Below, one piece after another: positions 1 to 7,272 of a DNA stretch of 33,506 nt. Where the stretch lies: NCBI GenBank assembly GCA_021300395.1, contig JAJTEO010000039.1, positions 1-33,506 on the forward strand. The letters run 5' to 3'. Numbering within the stretch: position 1 is the stretch's first letter; the number at the start of each line of letters is the position of its first letter. Origin of the DNA: Fluviicola sp. GTDB lineage: Bacteria > Bacteroidota > Bacteroidia > Flavobacteriales_D > Crocinitomicaceae. The notes beneath the pieces were generated by a model. That model searched no databases. It was not told the DNA's origin and was given only the letters and a program-made list of their open reading frames with translations. The position numbers and the translations under genes were made by a program.

Positions 1-45
1 AGATTTTAGAAATTAGAAGTTAGAAATTAGACTTTAGACTTAATA
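1..45. repeat. Low-complexity stuttering AT repeat
   Basis: The first 45 bases consist of near-copies of the words TTAGAA and TTAGACTT in tandem, with no open frame. The stretch sits just outside the terminator of the neighbouring OmpA-family gene. Similar stuttering stretches with other words occur at about 7190, 9915, 15919 and 21703, all beyond the 3' ends of genes. No function is known to me. Confidence 0.5.
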
Positions 46-50
46 GAAAC

Positions 51-88
51 AAAAACGGCGCCTTCAAAAATTTGAAGGCGCCGTTTTT
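51..88. terminator. Bidirectional intrinsic terminator
   Basis: Two 18-nt arms (51-68 and 71-88) are exact reverse complements around a GC-rich core, GGCGCCTTC. Each strand ends the stem in a run of five T, so the hairpin can stop transcription both ways. On the minus strand it lies 17 nt beyond the stop codon of the OmpA-family gene and would end the hemE-OmpA transcript. Confidence 0.9.
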
Positions 89-104
89 AGTATTTAAAGA
101 TCAA

Positions 105-1286
105 TTAAAGTACAACAAATGTTACTCTTCTTGATTTTGCTAATTTTAATTCTTCTTCATCAGATTCGCTTGCATCTGGATTAGGTGCAGTTGACCCCAT
201 TGGTTTAGCAATTAATGCTGCTTCAGCAACACCTTTAGAAACCAAATATTTAATTACAGAATTGATACGTTTATTTGACATATCTGCATAAAGTGGTTTT
301 TCAGCTCCTACTTTATCCTCTAATTCATTTGCATTACCACGAACTTCAATTTTCATATCTGGATTTGCTTTCAATTGTTCAGCAATTAAGTTCAAAGCTT
401 CTTCTCCGATTGGTGTCAATTTGTATTTTCCAAAAGCAAAATAGATTTGTTCAATCTCTACTTTTTGTTTTGGTGTCATTTTATCATTGATGCTGATTTG
501 TTTTTGATAAATCATTGATGAATACTCCGATTCAGTAGCTGCTTTTGCACAATCACATGCTTGATCTTCAGCAACCAACATAACAGAAACATCATCGATA
601 TAATAGTAAGCAGCGATAACAGGAGTGATTTTCATCTCTGTTTTTTTATTCTTTTCACCAATTGTTTCTTCATTTGAAGAAAAATTACCGATCGTAATAA
701 ACTTCTCACCACCTGTAGCTACAAACTCAGCACAAACAGTTTCCCAATTATACATTGCATTGAATACTTTGTTATCTGTATGCAAAACAGAAGCTTTTTC
801 AATAATTGCTGTTTTTGAATCTGTTGTTACTGGTTTAGAAGACAATACAGCTCCTAATTGATTCGATGCATATTTTGACGCCTCAGCTAACGAAACATTA
901 AATTTCACGCAATATTTCAATCCTTTTTTTAATGGAGTTGAAAGTTTGGTCATTATGTAAGAACGAGGAGCTTTATCTCCAAAAGAATAAGCATAAATAC
1001 CTGCATAATTTGTACCTTCTTTAGCTTCTTCTTTACCATAATTGTTAAAAGGAACATTAATTTCGGCCGGTGCAGTTGGAGAAAATAAATCAGCTCTTAC
1101 TCCAGTTGGAGAAACCCAACCTAAAGCACTTTCAATTGAACCTAATTTTTTAACTTTTCCATCTGTTTGCTCAAAACTTCCATTTTCAACTAAATTTTCT
1201 GTTTGTTGAGCAATTGATTGATTCGAAATGAAACCTAGCCCTAAAAAAGCAAGACCTATTCCGTACGTTTTAAAATTTAATTTCAT
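105..1286 (-). CDS. OmpA-family outer-membrane/peptidoglycan-anchoring protein
   Basis: This is a 393-residue exported protein. Residues 1-26 form a signal peptide ending SIAQ. Residues about 30-240 start with NLVENGSFEQ and look like a beta-sandwich, carbohydrate-binding-like domain, a common N-terminal partner in Bacteroidota. The C-terminal 115 residues are an OmpA C-terminal domain: the strand IYFAFGKYKLTPIG, then IEVRGNAN in place of the usual VxGHTD, and the closing KSRRVTFVVL. In this family the domain binds peptidoglycan non-covalently, so the protein probably tethers the outer membrane to the cell wall. The ATG lies inside the last codons of hemE (17-nt overlap), which suggests translational coupling. 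The usual GHTD motif is altered, so peptidoglycan binding is inferred from the fold only. Confidence 0.8.
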   Translation of the reverse strand: MKLNFKTYGIGLAFLGLGFISNQSIAQQTENLVENGSFEQTDGKVKKLGSIESALGWVSPTGVRADLFSPTAPAEINVPFNNYGKEEAKEGTNYAGIYAYSFGDKAPRSYIMTKLSTPLKKGLKYCVKFNVSLAEASKYASNQLGAVLSSKPVTTDSKTAIIEKASVLHTDNKVFNAMYNWETVCAEFVATGGEKFITIGNFSSNEETIGEKNKKTEMKITPVIAAYYYIDDVSVMLVAEDQACDCAKAATESEYSSMIYQKQISINDKMTPKQKVEIEQIYFAFGKYKLTPIGEEALNLIAEQLKANPDMKIEVRGNANELEDKVGAEKPLYADMSNKRINSVIKYLVSKGVAEAALIAKPMGSTAPNPDASESDEEELKLAKSRRVTFVVL

Positions 1287-2156
1287 AGTCTTTTACAGTT
1301 TGAATAAATGTTTTCACCTTTTCTGGATCTATGTCTGGATATACTCCATGACCTAAATTCACAATATGACGTCTACTTTTAAACGACTTTAACTCGCTAC
1401 TGCATTTACTGAAGTAATCGCCCCTTTCGAAAACAAGGTAACCGGAACTTCATTTACTGCAGAAACAATTTTATCCAAGTATTTCAATCCAAATTCAGCA
1501 TATTGTTCTGTTCCCAAAATACCCGCCCATGAGTCGAATACTTGTAACATGTGAGCACCTGCTTTCACCTGTGCTTTCAAGTACTGAATTGTAACATCTG
1601 TAATACGACTAAGCAACTCGTGTGCCAAAGTTGGATTAGTATATAATAATTTTCTTGATTCTGAGAATGTTTTTGAACCTCGACCTTCCACCATGTAACA
1701 GAAAATAGTCCAAGGTGCTCCTGCGAAACCAATTAATGGAACTCTTCCGTTTAATTCTTTGTTTGTGATACGAATCGCTTCTAACACATAACCTAAACGA
1801 TCTTCTATATCAAAATTCGTTTCAGCGTATTTCAAACCTTCTTCAGAACGGATTGTTTTCTCAAACCATGGACCGCTTTTTTCCAACATTTGATATTCCA
1901 ATCCCATTGCTTCCGGAACTACTAAAATATCTGAAAAAATAATTGCTGCATCCACTCCTAAAATATCCACTGGCTGAATCGTAACTTCAGCTGCTCTTTC
2001 TGGTGTTTCTACCAATTCTTTAAATCCCGATAAAGATGCTCTAACATCTCTATATTCAGGTAAAATACGGCCTGCTTGACGCATTAACCAAACTGGATAA
2101 CGCTCAATAGCTTCTCCTCTAGCCGCTCTTAATATTAAATCGTTCTGTAATTTCAT
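1270..2156 (-). pseudogene. hemE: Uroporphyrinogen decarboxylase, broken by an out-of-frame internal deletion
   Basis: HemE removes four carboxyl groups from uroporphyrinogen III to give coproporphyrinogen III in haem synthesis. The first 240 or so codons are intact: signature [10 protein letters not shown] near residue 21, the catalytic aspartate in IIFSDILVV (residue 76), and [16 protein letters not shown]. The frame runs from FSKGA (near 1421) into a stop at 1389. The true C-terminus, with RRHIVNLGHGVYPD and ending DYEIKF, continues in another frame to a stop at 1270. Between the two parts about 45-50 codons usual for HemE are absent, including the GLDW and QGNLDP motifs. The 887-nt span is not a multiple of three. 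One out-of-frame deletion of roughly 140-150 nt explains this. I chose ATG 2156 because the earlier ATG at 2165 lies inside the promoter's -7 box. As written the gene cannot make active enzyme. Confidence 0.88.
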
Positions 2157-2162
2157 CGTAAA

Positions 2163-2192
2163 CAAAGATAATTATTAATTGATAAATGACAA
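2163..2192 (-). promoter_or_regulatory. Promoter of hemE, probably giving a leaderless transcript
   Basis: On the minus strand TTG (2190-2192), a 19-nt spacer and TATCTTTG (2163-2170) match the Bacteroidota sigma-A pattern TTTG-N19-TAnnTTTG. Only 6 nt separate the -7 box from ATG 2156, so transcription would start at or next to the start codon. Confidence 0.75.
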
Positions 2193-2231
2193 TTTTAATG
2201 AAGTTGATATTTTAATGTACTCAAAATCAAT

Positions 2232-2903
2232 TTACCATTGAATTTTTGATTTACCTTTTTCAATTAAATAGTCATTGGTTTTGCTAAAATGTTTACACCC
2301 AAAAAATCCTCTATAAGCTGATAAAGGAGAAGGATGAACAGATGTTAAAATTAAATTCTTATTTGGATCAACATTTTTCGCTTTATCAATTGCTTTCGAA
2401 CCCCAAAGTAAATAAACAACCTCATCTTTTTGAGAACTTAACAAGGTGATTACAGCATCTGTAAATTGTTCCCAGCCTCTGTTGGAATGACTAGCAGCAC
2501 TTCCTTCTCGAACAGTTAAAACACTATTCAATAAAAGAACCCCTTGACTTGCCCAATGTTCTAAACTCCCATTTTCAGGAAACTGCTGACCTAAATCGCT
2601 TTCTATTTCTTTGAAAATATTCAATAGACTTTTAGGAAATGGTTTCACTTCTTTCTCAACCGAAAAACATAAACCATGTGCATGCCCTTTTGTCGGATAT
2701 GGATCTTGTCCTAAAATAACGACTTTCACTTGATCCACTGGACATTCATCAAATGCTCTGAAAATCTGATTAGCTTTTGGGAATATCGCTCCTTTTTGTT
2801 CAGTATATTCCGTTTTAACAAATGAAATCAACTCCTCAAAATACGGTTTATCAAATTCACTTTGAAGTAAAGATTTCCAAGATTCTTCTATTTTAACTTC
2901 CAT
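2232..2903 (-). CDS. ung: Uracil-DNA glycosylase, family 1
   Basis: Ung removes uracil from DNA at the start of base-excision repair. The 223-residue protein, counted from the ATG at 2903, has the normal family length. The water-activating motif is GQDPYP with the catalytic aspartate at residue 67. It is followed by GHAHGLCFSV for uracil recognition, LLLNSVLT, and the minor-groove loop HPSPLSAYRGFFG with the catalytic histidine at residue 190. A longer frame reaches an ATG at 2954. I prefer 2903 because homologues start close to VKIEESW and a perfect -7 box lies just upstream of it, between the two ATGs. In the usual GQDPYH motif the histidine is a proline here, a change I believe is common in Bacteroidota. 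Confidence 0.95.
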   Translation of the reverse strand: MEVKIEESWKSLLQSEFDKPYFEELISFVKTEYTEQKGAIFPKANQIFRAFDECPVDQVKVVILGQDPYPTKGHAHGLCFSVEKEVKPFPKSLLNIFKEIESDLGQQFPENGSLEHWASQGVLLLNSVLTVREGSAASHSNRGWEQFTDAVITLLSSQKDEVVYLLWGSKAIDKAKNVDPNKNLILTSVHPSPLSAYRGFFGCKHFSKTNDYLIEKGKSKIQW

Positions 2904-2907
2904 TGAG

Positions 2908-2915
2908 CAAATATA
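2908..2915 (-). promoter_or_regulatory. -7 box of the ung promoter
   Basis: TATATTTG on the minus strand is a perfect TAnnTTTG box, 4 nt from the ung ATG at 2903. No clear TTG is present at the -33 position, so this is weaker than the hemE promoter. If used, the ung transcript would be leaderless. Confidence 0.45.
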
Positions 2916-2971
2916 CTTTTCTGTTTTAATAGTTTTACTACATTTCTTGCTCATTTTAATAAATGAACCTC

Positions 2972-2999
2972 TTGAAATTTTAAGATTCTAGTATCTTTG
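2972..2999 (+). promoter_or_regulatory. Promoter of the lipoprotein gene
   Basis: TTG (2972-2974), 17 nt, then TATCTTTG (2992-2999) is a full match to the Bacteroidota promoter pattern. The start codon at 3019 is 19 nt beyond the -7 box, leaving a leader of about 12-15 nt. Confidence 0.75.
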
Positions 3000-3018
3000 T
3001 TCTGAAAAATTAATTTGC

Positions 3019-3783
3019 ATGAACTATTTATACTCATTTATAATTGCTGGAATTTTATTTTCAAGTTGTACTTCAACTGAAAAAGAAGAAATCGAAACTC
3101 CTCAAGAGGAGAAAGAAATGTCTTTAGAAGAATTAGCTAAAAGACATGTTGAAAGCGATTTACAAATTCCTTCTACTGAAAAATATTCAATGAGAATTTA
3201 TAAAGAAAATTTAGATGGTGATGCTAAAGAGGATGCAATCATCACTGTAAATCGATTAGAAAATGCATTTAAAACGGCTGAAAAATCAGGCAAATCTGCA
3301 AAATTAGCAGAAATTGGTTTTATGGGAAATCACAATTATTTCTTTTACTATGATGGTGCTTTAGGTAAAATAACTCCGAATATTCCAGTTATGTCATCGC
3401 CATATACCGAGTTAAAAATCAATTTTATCAATTTAATGTCTGATGCATACAAAGATGTTACGATGGATTTTAGAATTTTGAATGCTTCATATAAAGACTT
3501 TATCACAATAAAAAATCATAACCCTAAAGTGATTTTTGAATGGAATGAATATGAAAACCTTGGAAAAAACAATGCTACAGCTGTTTATTTTGACATTGTA
3601 GATAGAAATGTAGGTTTATCAAAAGACATCGTACTTTACAAAGCAAATCTAGAGAACAATGTAGTCGGTATGAATGATGTTTATCACTTCACTCCTATTA
3701 TCAAAAAGACAAACGAAAAATTATATTCTTGGTTCTACAGTCCAGAACAAGGAAAATATTGTACGACTGATAAGAAGAAATAA
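3019..3783 (+). CDS. Putative lipoprotein of unknown function
   Basis: This 254-residue protein opens with a short hydrophobic signal and a lipobox, LFSSC, with the acylated cysteine at residue 17. An acidic low-complexity tether (EKEEIETPQEEKEMSLEE) follows, as expected for a lipoprotein held away from the membrane. The rest is a soluble domain. It contains NLDGDAKEDAIITVN, reminiscent of the Asp-rich calcium-binding loops found in FG-GAP/VCBS-type repeats, and later GNHNYFFYYDGALGKI. I do not recognise the family. It stands alone with its own promoter, divergent from ung and convergent with purC. A periplasmic or surface location is inferred from the signal. Confidence 0.75.
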   Translation: MNYLYSFIIAGILFSSCTSTEKEEIETPQEEKEMSLEELAKRHVESDLQIPSTEKYSMRIYKENLDGDAKEDAIITVNRLENAFKTAEKSGKSAKLAEIGFMGNHNYFFYYDGALGKITPNIPVMSSPYTELKINFINLMSDAYKDVTMDFRILNASYKDFITIKNHNPKVIFEWNEYENLGKNNATAVYFDIVDRNVGLSKDIVLYKANLENNVVGMNDVYHFTPIIKKTNEKLYSWFYSPEQGKYCTTDKKK

Positions 3784-3827
3784 AAAAAGGTGTCTTCGTC
3801 CGAAGTTTCGGACTCCGCTCAGACACC
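3782..3827 (-). terminator. REP-like palindrome acting as terminator of purC
   Basis: The outer stem pairs 3789-3795 (GGTGTCT) with 3821-3827, and the inner stem pairs GTCCGAA (3798-3804) with TTCGGAC (3807-3813). Read on the minus strand, the hairpin is followed by seven T, an intrinsic terminator for purC. The minus-strand core CTGAGCGGAGTCCGAA resembles a palindromic repeat I recall as common in Bacteroidota intergenic DNA. A second copy lies at 9860-9883. Confidence 0.75.
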
Positions 3828-3868
3828 AATATTTTATTAAGCTTTTAGCTTTAATAGTTTTTTATAAA

Positions 3869-4816
3869 TTACATTTTCTTTAAAAAATCAACAACATTGT
3901 TTTCGATTCTTTGAGCGATGTTTGATGTATCAGCTTTAATAAATTGTTTCCCTGTGATTTTTTCATATAACTCAATGTATCTTTCAGTTACAGTGTTCAC
4001 AAATTCATCAGGCATTATCGGCATTGTTTGACCTTCCAATCCTTGAAAATCATTTTCAATTAACCATTGACGTACAAATTCTTTTGACAACTGTTTTTGT
4101 TGTTCTCCTTTTGCTTGTCTTTCAGCATAACCATCAGCATAGAAATATCTTGAAGAATCAGGTGTGTGAATTTCATCAATTAAAATCACTTCGCCATTTC
4201 TCATTCCAAATTCATACTTCGTATCTACTAAAATTAATCCCATTTTAGCAGCCATCTCTGTCCCTCTTTGAAACAAAGCTCTTGTGTAATTTTCCATTTG
4301 AACATAAATATGCTCTGGTACAATATTTTGATCTAAAATTTCTTCTCTTGAAGCATCGATATCATGTCCTTCTTCTGCTTTAATTGCAGGAGTAATAATT
4401 GGTTCAGGAAAACGATCATTTTCTTTCATTCCTTCTGGCATTGTCACTCCACACAACTCTCTTATTCCAGCTTGATATTGTCTTGCTGAATGTCCCGCTA
4501 AGTATCCACGAATAACCATTTCAACTCTCACTGGCTCACAAGCATAACCTACAGCTACAGCAGGATCTGGAGTTCCCAACAACCAGTTTGGTACGATATC
4601 TTTAGTCGCATCCAAAAACATAGTTGCTACTTGATTTAATACTTGTCCTTTGTGAGGAATACCTTTTGGTAAAATATGATCAAATGCTGAAATTCGATCC
4701 GAAGCCACCATCACAACTAAGTCATTTTCTAATGTGTATACATCACGAACTTTACCGTGATAAACTGCTTTTTGACCTGGAAAATTAAATTCTGTTGCTG
4801 TAATTGAATTACTCAT
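3869..4816 (-). CDS. purC: Phosphoribosylaminoimidazole-succinocarboxamide synthase (SAICAR synthetase)
   Basis: PurC joins aspartate to carboxyaminoimidazole ribonucleotide using ATP, a late step of purine synthesis. From ATG 4816 the protein has 315 residues, typical of the longer PurC form. Motifs in order are GKVRDVYTL (nucleotide-binding loop), [42 protein letters not shown] and TPDSSRYF (active-site and substrate loops). An in-frame ATG at 4828 is possible, but homologues start near residue M5 of that longer form. The gene appears to be transcribed alone: phoH upstream ends 97 nt away, and a REP-type terminator lies downstream. Confidence 0.95.
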   Translation of the reverse strand: MSNSITATEFNFPGQKAVYHGKVRDVYTLENDLVVMVASDRISAFDHILPKGIPHKGQVLNQVATMFLDATKDIVPNWLLGTPDPAVAVGYACEPVRVEMVIRGYLAGHSARQYQAGIRELCGVTMPEGMKENDRFPEPIITPAIKAEEGHDIDASREEILDQNIVPEHIYVQMENYTRALFQRGTEMAAKMGLILVDTKYEFGMRNGEVILIDEIHTPDSSRYFYADGYAERQAKGEQQKQLSKEFVRQWLIENDFQGLEGQTMPIMPDEFVNTVTERYIELYEKITGKQFIKADTSNIAQRIENNVVDFLKKM

Positions 4817-4912
4817 GTTTATATTCATTGTGTGAGTATTCTCACGTTATAATTTTATTTTTTTGCGAAATTACAAAAATCAATCTTTGCTTATGCTTAA
4901 TCGATTATAATT

Positions 4913-5875
4913 TCAATTTTTTGTTTTCTTTTCTTCTACTTCAGCCTTATCAAAAGCATCAATAATTTTCTTCACCAATGCATGACGAATGACATCGTTT
5001 TGATTCAATCGAACGATACCAATATCCTCGACATCTTTCAAAACATCCAAAGCATAGGATAAACCTGATTTTTGTTGTCTCGGTAAATCAACTTGTGACA
5101 TATCTCCAGTTATGACGAATTTAGCAGTCATCCCCATACGAGTCAAAAACATTTTCATCTGCATCGTCGTCGTATTCTGCGCTTCATCTAAAATCACAAA
5201 CGCTTTGTCTAACGTTCTTCCTCTCATGAATGCTAAAGGTGCAATTTCAATCACACCATATTCGATCATTTCAGCTAATTTTTCTCCTGGAATCATATCA
5301 CGCAAAGCATCATACAATGGCATCATATACGGATCTAGTTTCTCTTTCAAGTCACCAGGTAAAAAACCTAAATTCTCCCCTGCTTCTACTGCTGGTCGAG
5401 TTAAAATAATACGCTTAATTTCTTTTGCCTTTAAAGCTCGAACAGCTAAGGCAACAGCAGTATACGTTTTTCCAGTTCCCGCAGGACCAACAGCAAAAAC
5501 CATATCATGCTTATTAACTGCTTCTACTAATTTACGTTGATTATTCGTTCTAGCTTTAATCTTAGCACCACCTGTTCCATGAACTAACGTATCTGTCGCT
5601 TCTTTAGAAACCATTAAAGCACCATCTTCATCCATCAATTCCTTTACATCACTTTCTGATAAATGATTGAATTTTTGAAAAAACTGAACTAACAATTCGA
5701 ATTTATGTTCAAACGCTTTAATTCCTTCATCATCTCCTGCAATTGTTAACACATTTCCACGTGCAACTATTTTTAATTTAGGGAAATACGTCTTTACTAA
5801 TTTCAAATTAGCATTGTTCACTCCGAACAATTCAACTGGATTTAATCCTTTAATTTCAATGCTTTTTTCCTGCAA
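4913..5875 (-). CDS. PhoH-family ATPase
   Basis: This 320-residue cytoplasmic P-loop protein belongs to the PhoH/PhoL group. Residues about 5-70 look like the small N-terminal KH-like domain of the group. The NTPase core has the Walker A motif GPAGTGKT at 130-137, TRPAVEAGENLGFLPG near 160-175, and the Walker B motif FVILDEAQN with D230 and E231. ITGDMSQVDLPR and the arginine-finger region lie near the end. PhoH proteins are linked to RNA metabolism and in many bacteria sit near ybeY, which is not in this window. The frame begins with TTG: an in-frame stop lies just upstream and no ATG occurs before the conserved region, so a TTG start is most likely. The exact substrate is unknown. Confidence 0.9.
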   Translation of the reverse strand: MQEKSIEIKGLNPVELFGVNNANLKLVKTYFPKLKIVARGNVLTIAGDDEGIKAFEHKFELLVQFFQKFNHLSESDVKELMDEDGALMVSKEATDTLVHGTGGAKIKARTNNQRKLVEAVNKHDMVFAVGPAGTGKTYTAVALAVRALKAKEIKRIILTRPAVEAGENLGFLPGDLKEKLDPYMMPLYDALRDMIPGEKLAEMIEYGVIEIAPLAFMRGRTLDKAFVILDEAQNTTTMQMKMFLTRMGMTAKFVITGDMSQVDLPRQQKSGLSYALDVLKDVEDIGIVRLNQNDVIRHALVKKIIDAFDKAEVEEKKTKN

Positions 5876-5926
5876 CTTAAATTATTTATAGCGTATTCTA
5901 TTAATATTCTTTCGAATAAACTTATT

Positions 5927-5967
5927 TTTGGATAAAATTAGAAAATAATTTGTCAATATTGTAGGAG
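5927..5967 (+). promoter_or_regulatory. Probable promoter and ribosome binding site of the SAM hydroxide adenosyltransferase gene
   Basis: TTTG at 5927-5930 is followed after 15 nt by TAATTTG (5946-5952), one base shorter than the consensus -7 box. A good Shine-Dalgarno sequence, AGGAG, lies at 5963-5967, 12 nt before the ATG at 5980. It is one of only two clear Shine-Dalgarno sequences I noticed in the window. Confidence 0.4.
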
Positions 5968-5979
5968 AATTCGAAGACA

Positions 5980-6837
5980 ATGCAAATAATTACGTTAACA
6001 ACAGATATGGGTCTTCAAGACCATTATGTAGCTGCATTGAAAGGGACAATTTTAAAATTGTGTCCAACCGCTCATATTATCGATATTTCTCATCAGGTTA
6101 AGCCTTTCAATATTTCAGAAGCAGCCTATTATGTTTCTTCTTGTATTGAAAATTTCCCTGAAGGATCAGTTCATATTATTGGTGTTGACACCGAACCAAT
6201 CGTAAATTTCGGAGGTTCAGACGGTTCATTTCCTTCCATCTTAAAATATCAAGGACAATACATTATCGCCAATGACAACGGCTTTTTCGGTGCTTTTTTA
6301 CAAGAAAAGGAATATGAAAGTTTTTGGAGAATCGATGATATTTTATCCAATCCAAAATTGTTTACTTTCCCGACAAAAAACATGTTTGTACCGGTTGCTT
6401 GTAAATTACTTCAAGGAGATAAAATTGAAACTTTAGCTAGTGAATTTCCATCATTCAAAAAAGCATTTACACAAACAGCAATCATAGAAACCAATTTGAT
6501 TAAAGGAAGTGTGATTCATATTGACAATTTTGGAAATCTAATTGTAAATGTCAACAAAGAATTATTCAATCGTTTTGGAAATGATGTACCATTTACCATC
6601 TACTTTAGAACAAGAGAATATTTTATAGATAAAATTTCAGCTTCCTACAACGAAGTACCTGATGGTGAAAAAGTAGCAATCTTCAATGAAAACGGCTTAC
6701 TTGAAATTGCCATCAATCGTGGAGCTAATGGTGGAAATGGCGGCGCAGAAAAACTATTTGGAGTTCATTTAGGTGATGTCATTCGCATCGAATTCACACC
6801 AAGAGGATCAAAAGAAACGTTAGAATCTTTATTTTAA
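5980..6837 (+). CDS. S-adenosyl-L-methionine hydroxide adenosyltransferase (SAM hydrolase family)
   Basis: This 285-residue protein belongs to the family formerly called DUF62, which also includes SAM-dependent fluorinase and chlorinase. Non-halogenating members split SAM with water-derived hydroxide into adenosine and methionine. The N-terminal signature is TLTTDMGLQDHYVAALKG, with the family's conserved aspartates at residues 9 and 14. HIIDISHQVKPF, ANDNGFFGAF and the C-terminal-domain strand IHIDNFGNLIVN follow, then INRGANGG. These fit the two-domain trimeric fold. Fluorinase-specific loops are not evident. The physiological role of the family is unclear. The next gene starts 1 nt after this stop, so the two are co-transcribed. 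Confidence 0.88.
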   Translation: MQIITLTTDMGLQDHYVAALKGTILKLCPTAHIIDISHQVKPFNISEAAYYVSSCIENFPEGSVHIIGVDTEPIVNFGGSDGSFPSILKYQGQYIIANDNGFFGAFLQEKEYESFWRIDDILSNPKLFTFPTKNMFVPVACKLLQGDKIETLASEFPSFKKAFTQTAIIETNLIKGSVIHIDNFGNLIVNVNKELFNRFGNDVPFTIYFRTREYFIDKISASYNEVPDGEKVAIFNENGLLEIAINRGANGGNGGAEKLFGVHLGDVIRIEFTPRGSKETLESLF

Positions 6838-6838
6838 A

Positions 6839-7144
6839 ATGATTACACGAATTGTCAAATTACATTTTCAAGATGAAAAAGTAGAAACTTTTTTAGCTTT
6901 TTTTGAAACAATCAAACATCAAGTAAATAATTTTCCCGGTTGCATTGCAATGAAACTTTTGCAAGACATCAAAAATCCAGCTATCATTATGACTTATAGC
7001 CATTGGAAAAATGAAGAAGCTTTAAACACATACAGAGATTCCGAAACCTTTGGCACAATTTGGCCAACAATCAAGCCCTGGTTTGCTGAAAAACCAGAAG
7101 CTTGGTCGGTACATGAATATTTTGATGGGTTTAAGGAGAAGTGA
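6839..7144 (+). CDS. Antibiotic biosynthesis monooxygenase (ABM)-like small protein
   Basis: This is a 101-residue single-domain protein with the dimeric alpha/beta-barrel pattern of the ABM family: an opening strand ITRIVKLHF, a helix with FLAFFETIKHQVNNFPGC, then IIMTYSHWKNEEALNTYRDSE. Members include quinol monooxygenases, haem-degrading enzymes and many of unknown role. The family shape is clear but the substrate is not. It is separated from the SAM hydroxide adenosyltransferase gene by a single base, so it is almost surely the second gene of that operon and may act in the same pathway. No separate promoter is seen. Confidence 0.8.
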   Translation: MITRIVKLHFQDEKVETFLAFFETIKHQVNNFPGCIAMKLLQDIKNPAIIMTYSHWKNEEALNTYRDSETFGTIWPTIKPWFAEKPEAWSVHEYFDGFKEK

Positions 7145-7173
7145 TTAGATAGATACTAATAAAAAATGAACCA

Positions 7174-7262
7174 TCCCGATTAAAATACGGGACAAGTTAT
7201 AAGGGATTATAAGTTCATATAAGTTAGATCACACCTTATATTCCTTACAATCACTTATATGG
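7174..7262. repeat. Imperfect inverted repeat between convergent genes
   Basis: This 3' intergenic stretch has a small hairpin (TCCCG 7174-7178 with CGGGA 7188-7192). A larger inverted repeat follows: CATATAAGT (7216-7224) pairs perfectly with 7253-7261, and 7199-7213 matches the reverse complement of 7244-7258 at 13 of 15 positions. The word TATAAG recurs in the left arm. It lies between the ABM gene and pspC, which converge, and may act as a two-way transcription stop, but no long T-run supports an intrinsic terminator. Confidence 0.5.
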
Positions 7263-7272
7263 TTTAAAAAAC

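Noticed and set aside
1389-1440. Programmed ribosomal frameshift in hemE
   Set aside because: A frameshift alone would not restore the 45-50 missing residues with the GLDW and QGNLDP motifs, and no slippery heptamer is evident at the join.
2904-2954. Longer N-terminus for Ung starting at 2954
   Set aside because: The extra 17 residues (MSKKCSKTIK...) are not typical of the family, and a perfect -7 promoter box lies within this stretch.
4832-4845. Hairpin GTGAG-TATT-CTCAC just upstream of purC
   Set aside because: The stem is only 5 bp with no supporting motif, and the sequence matches no purine riboswitch or PurR site that I know.
5112-5540. A 142-codon plus-strand frame
   Set aside because: It lies antisense to the P-loop region of the phoH gene, and the protein has no recognisable pattern.
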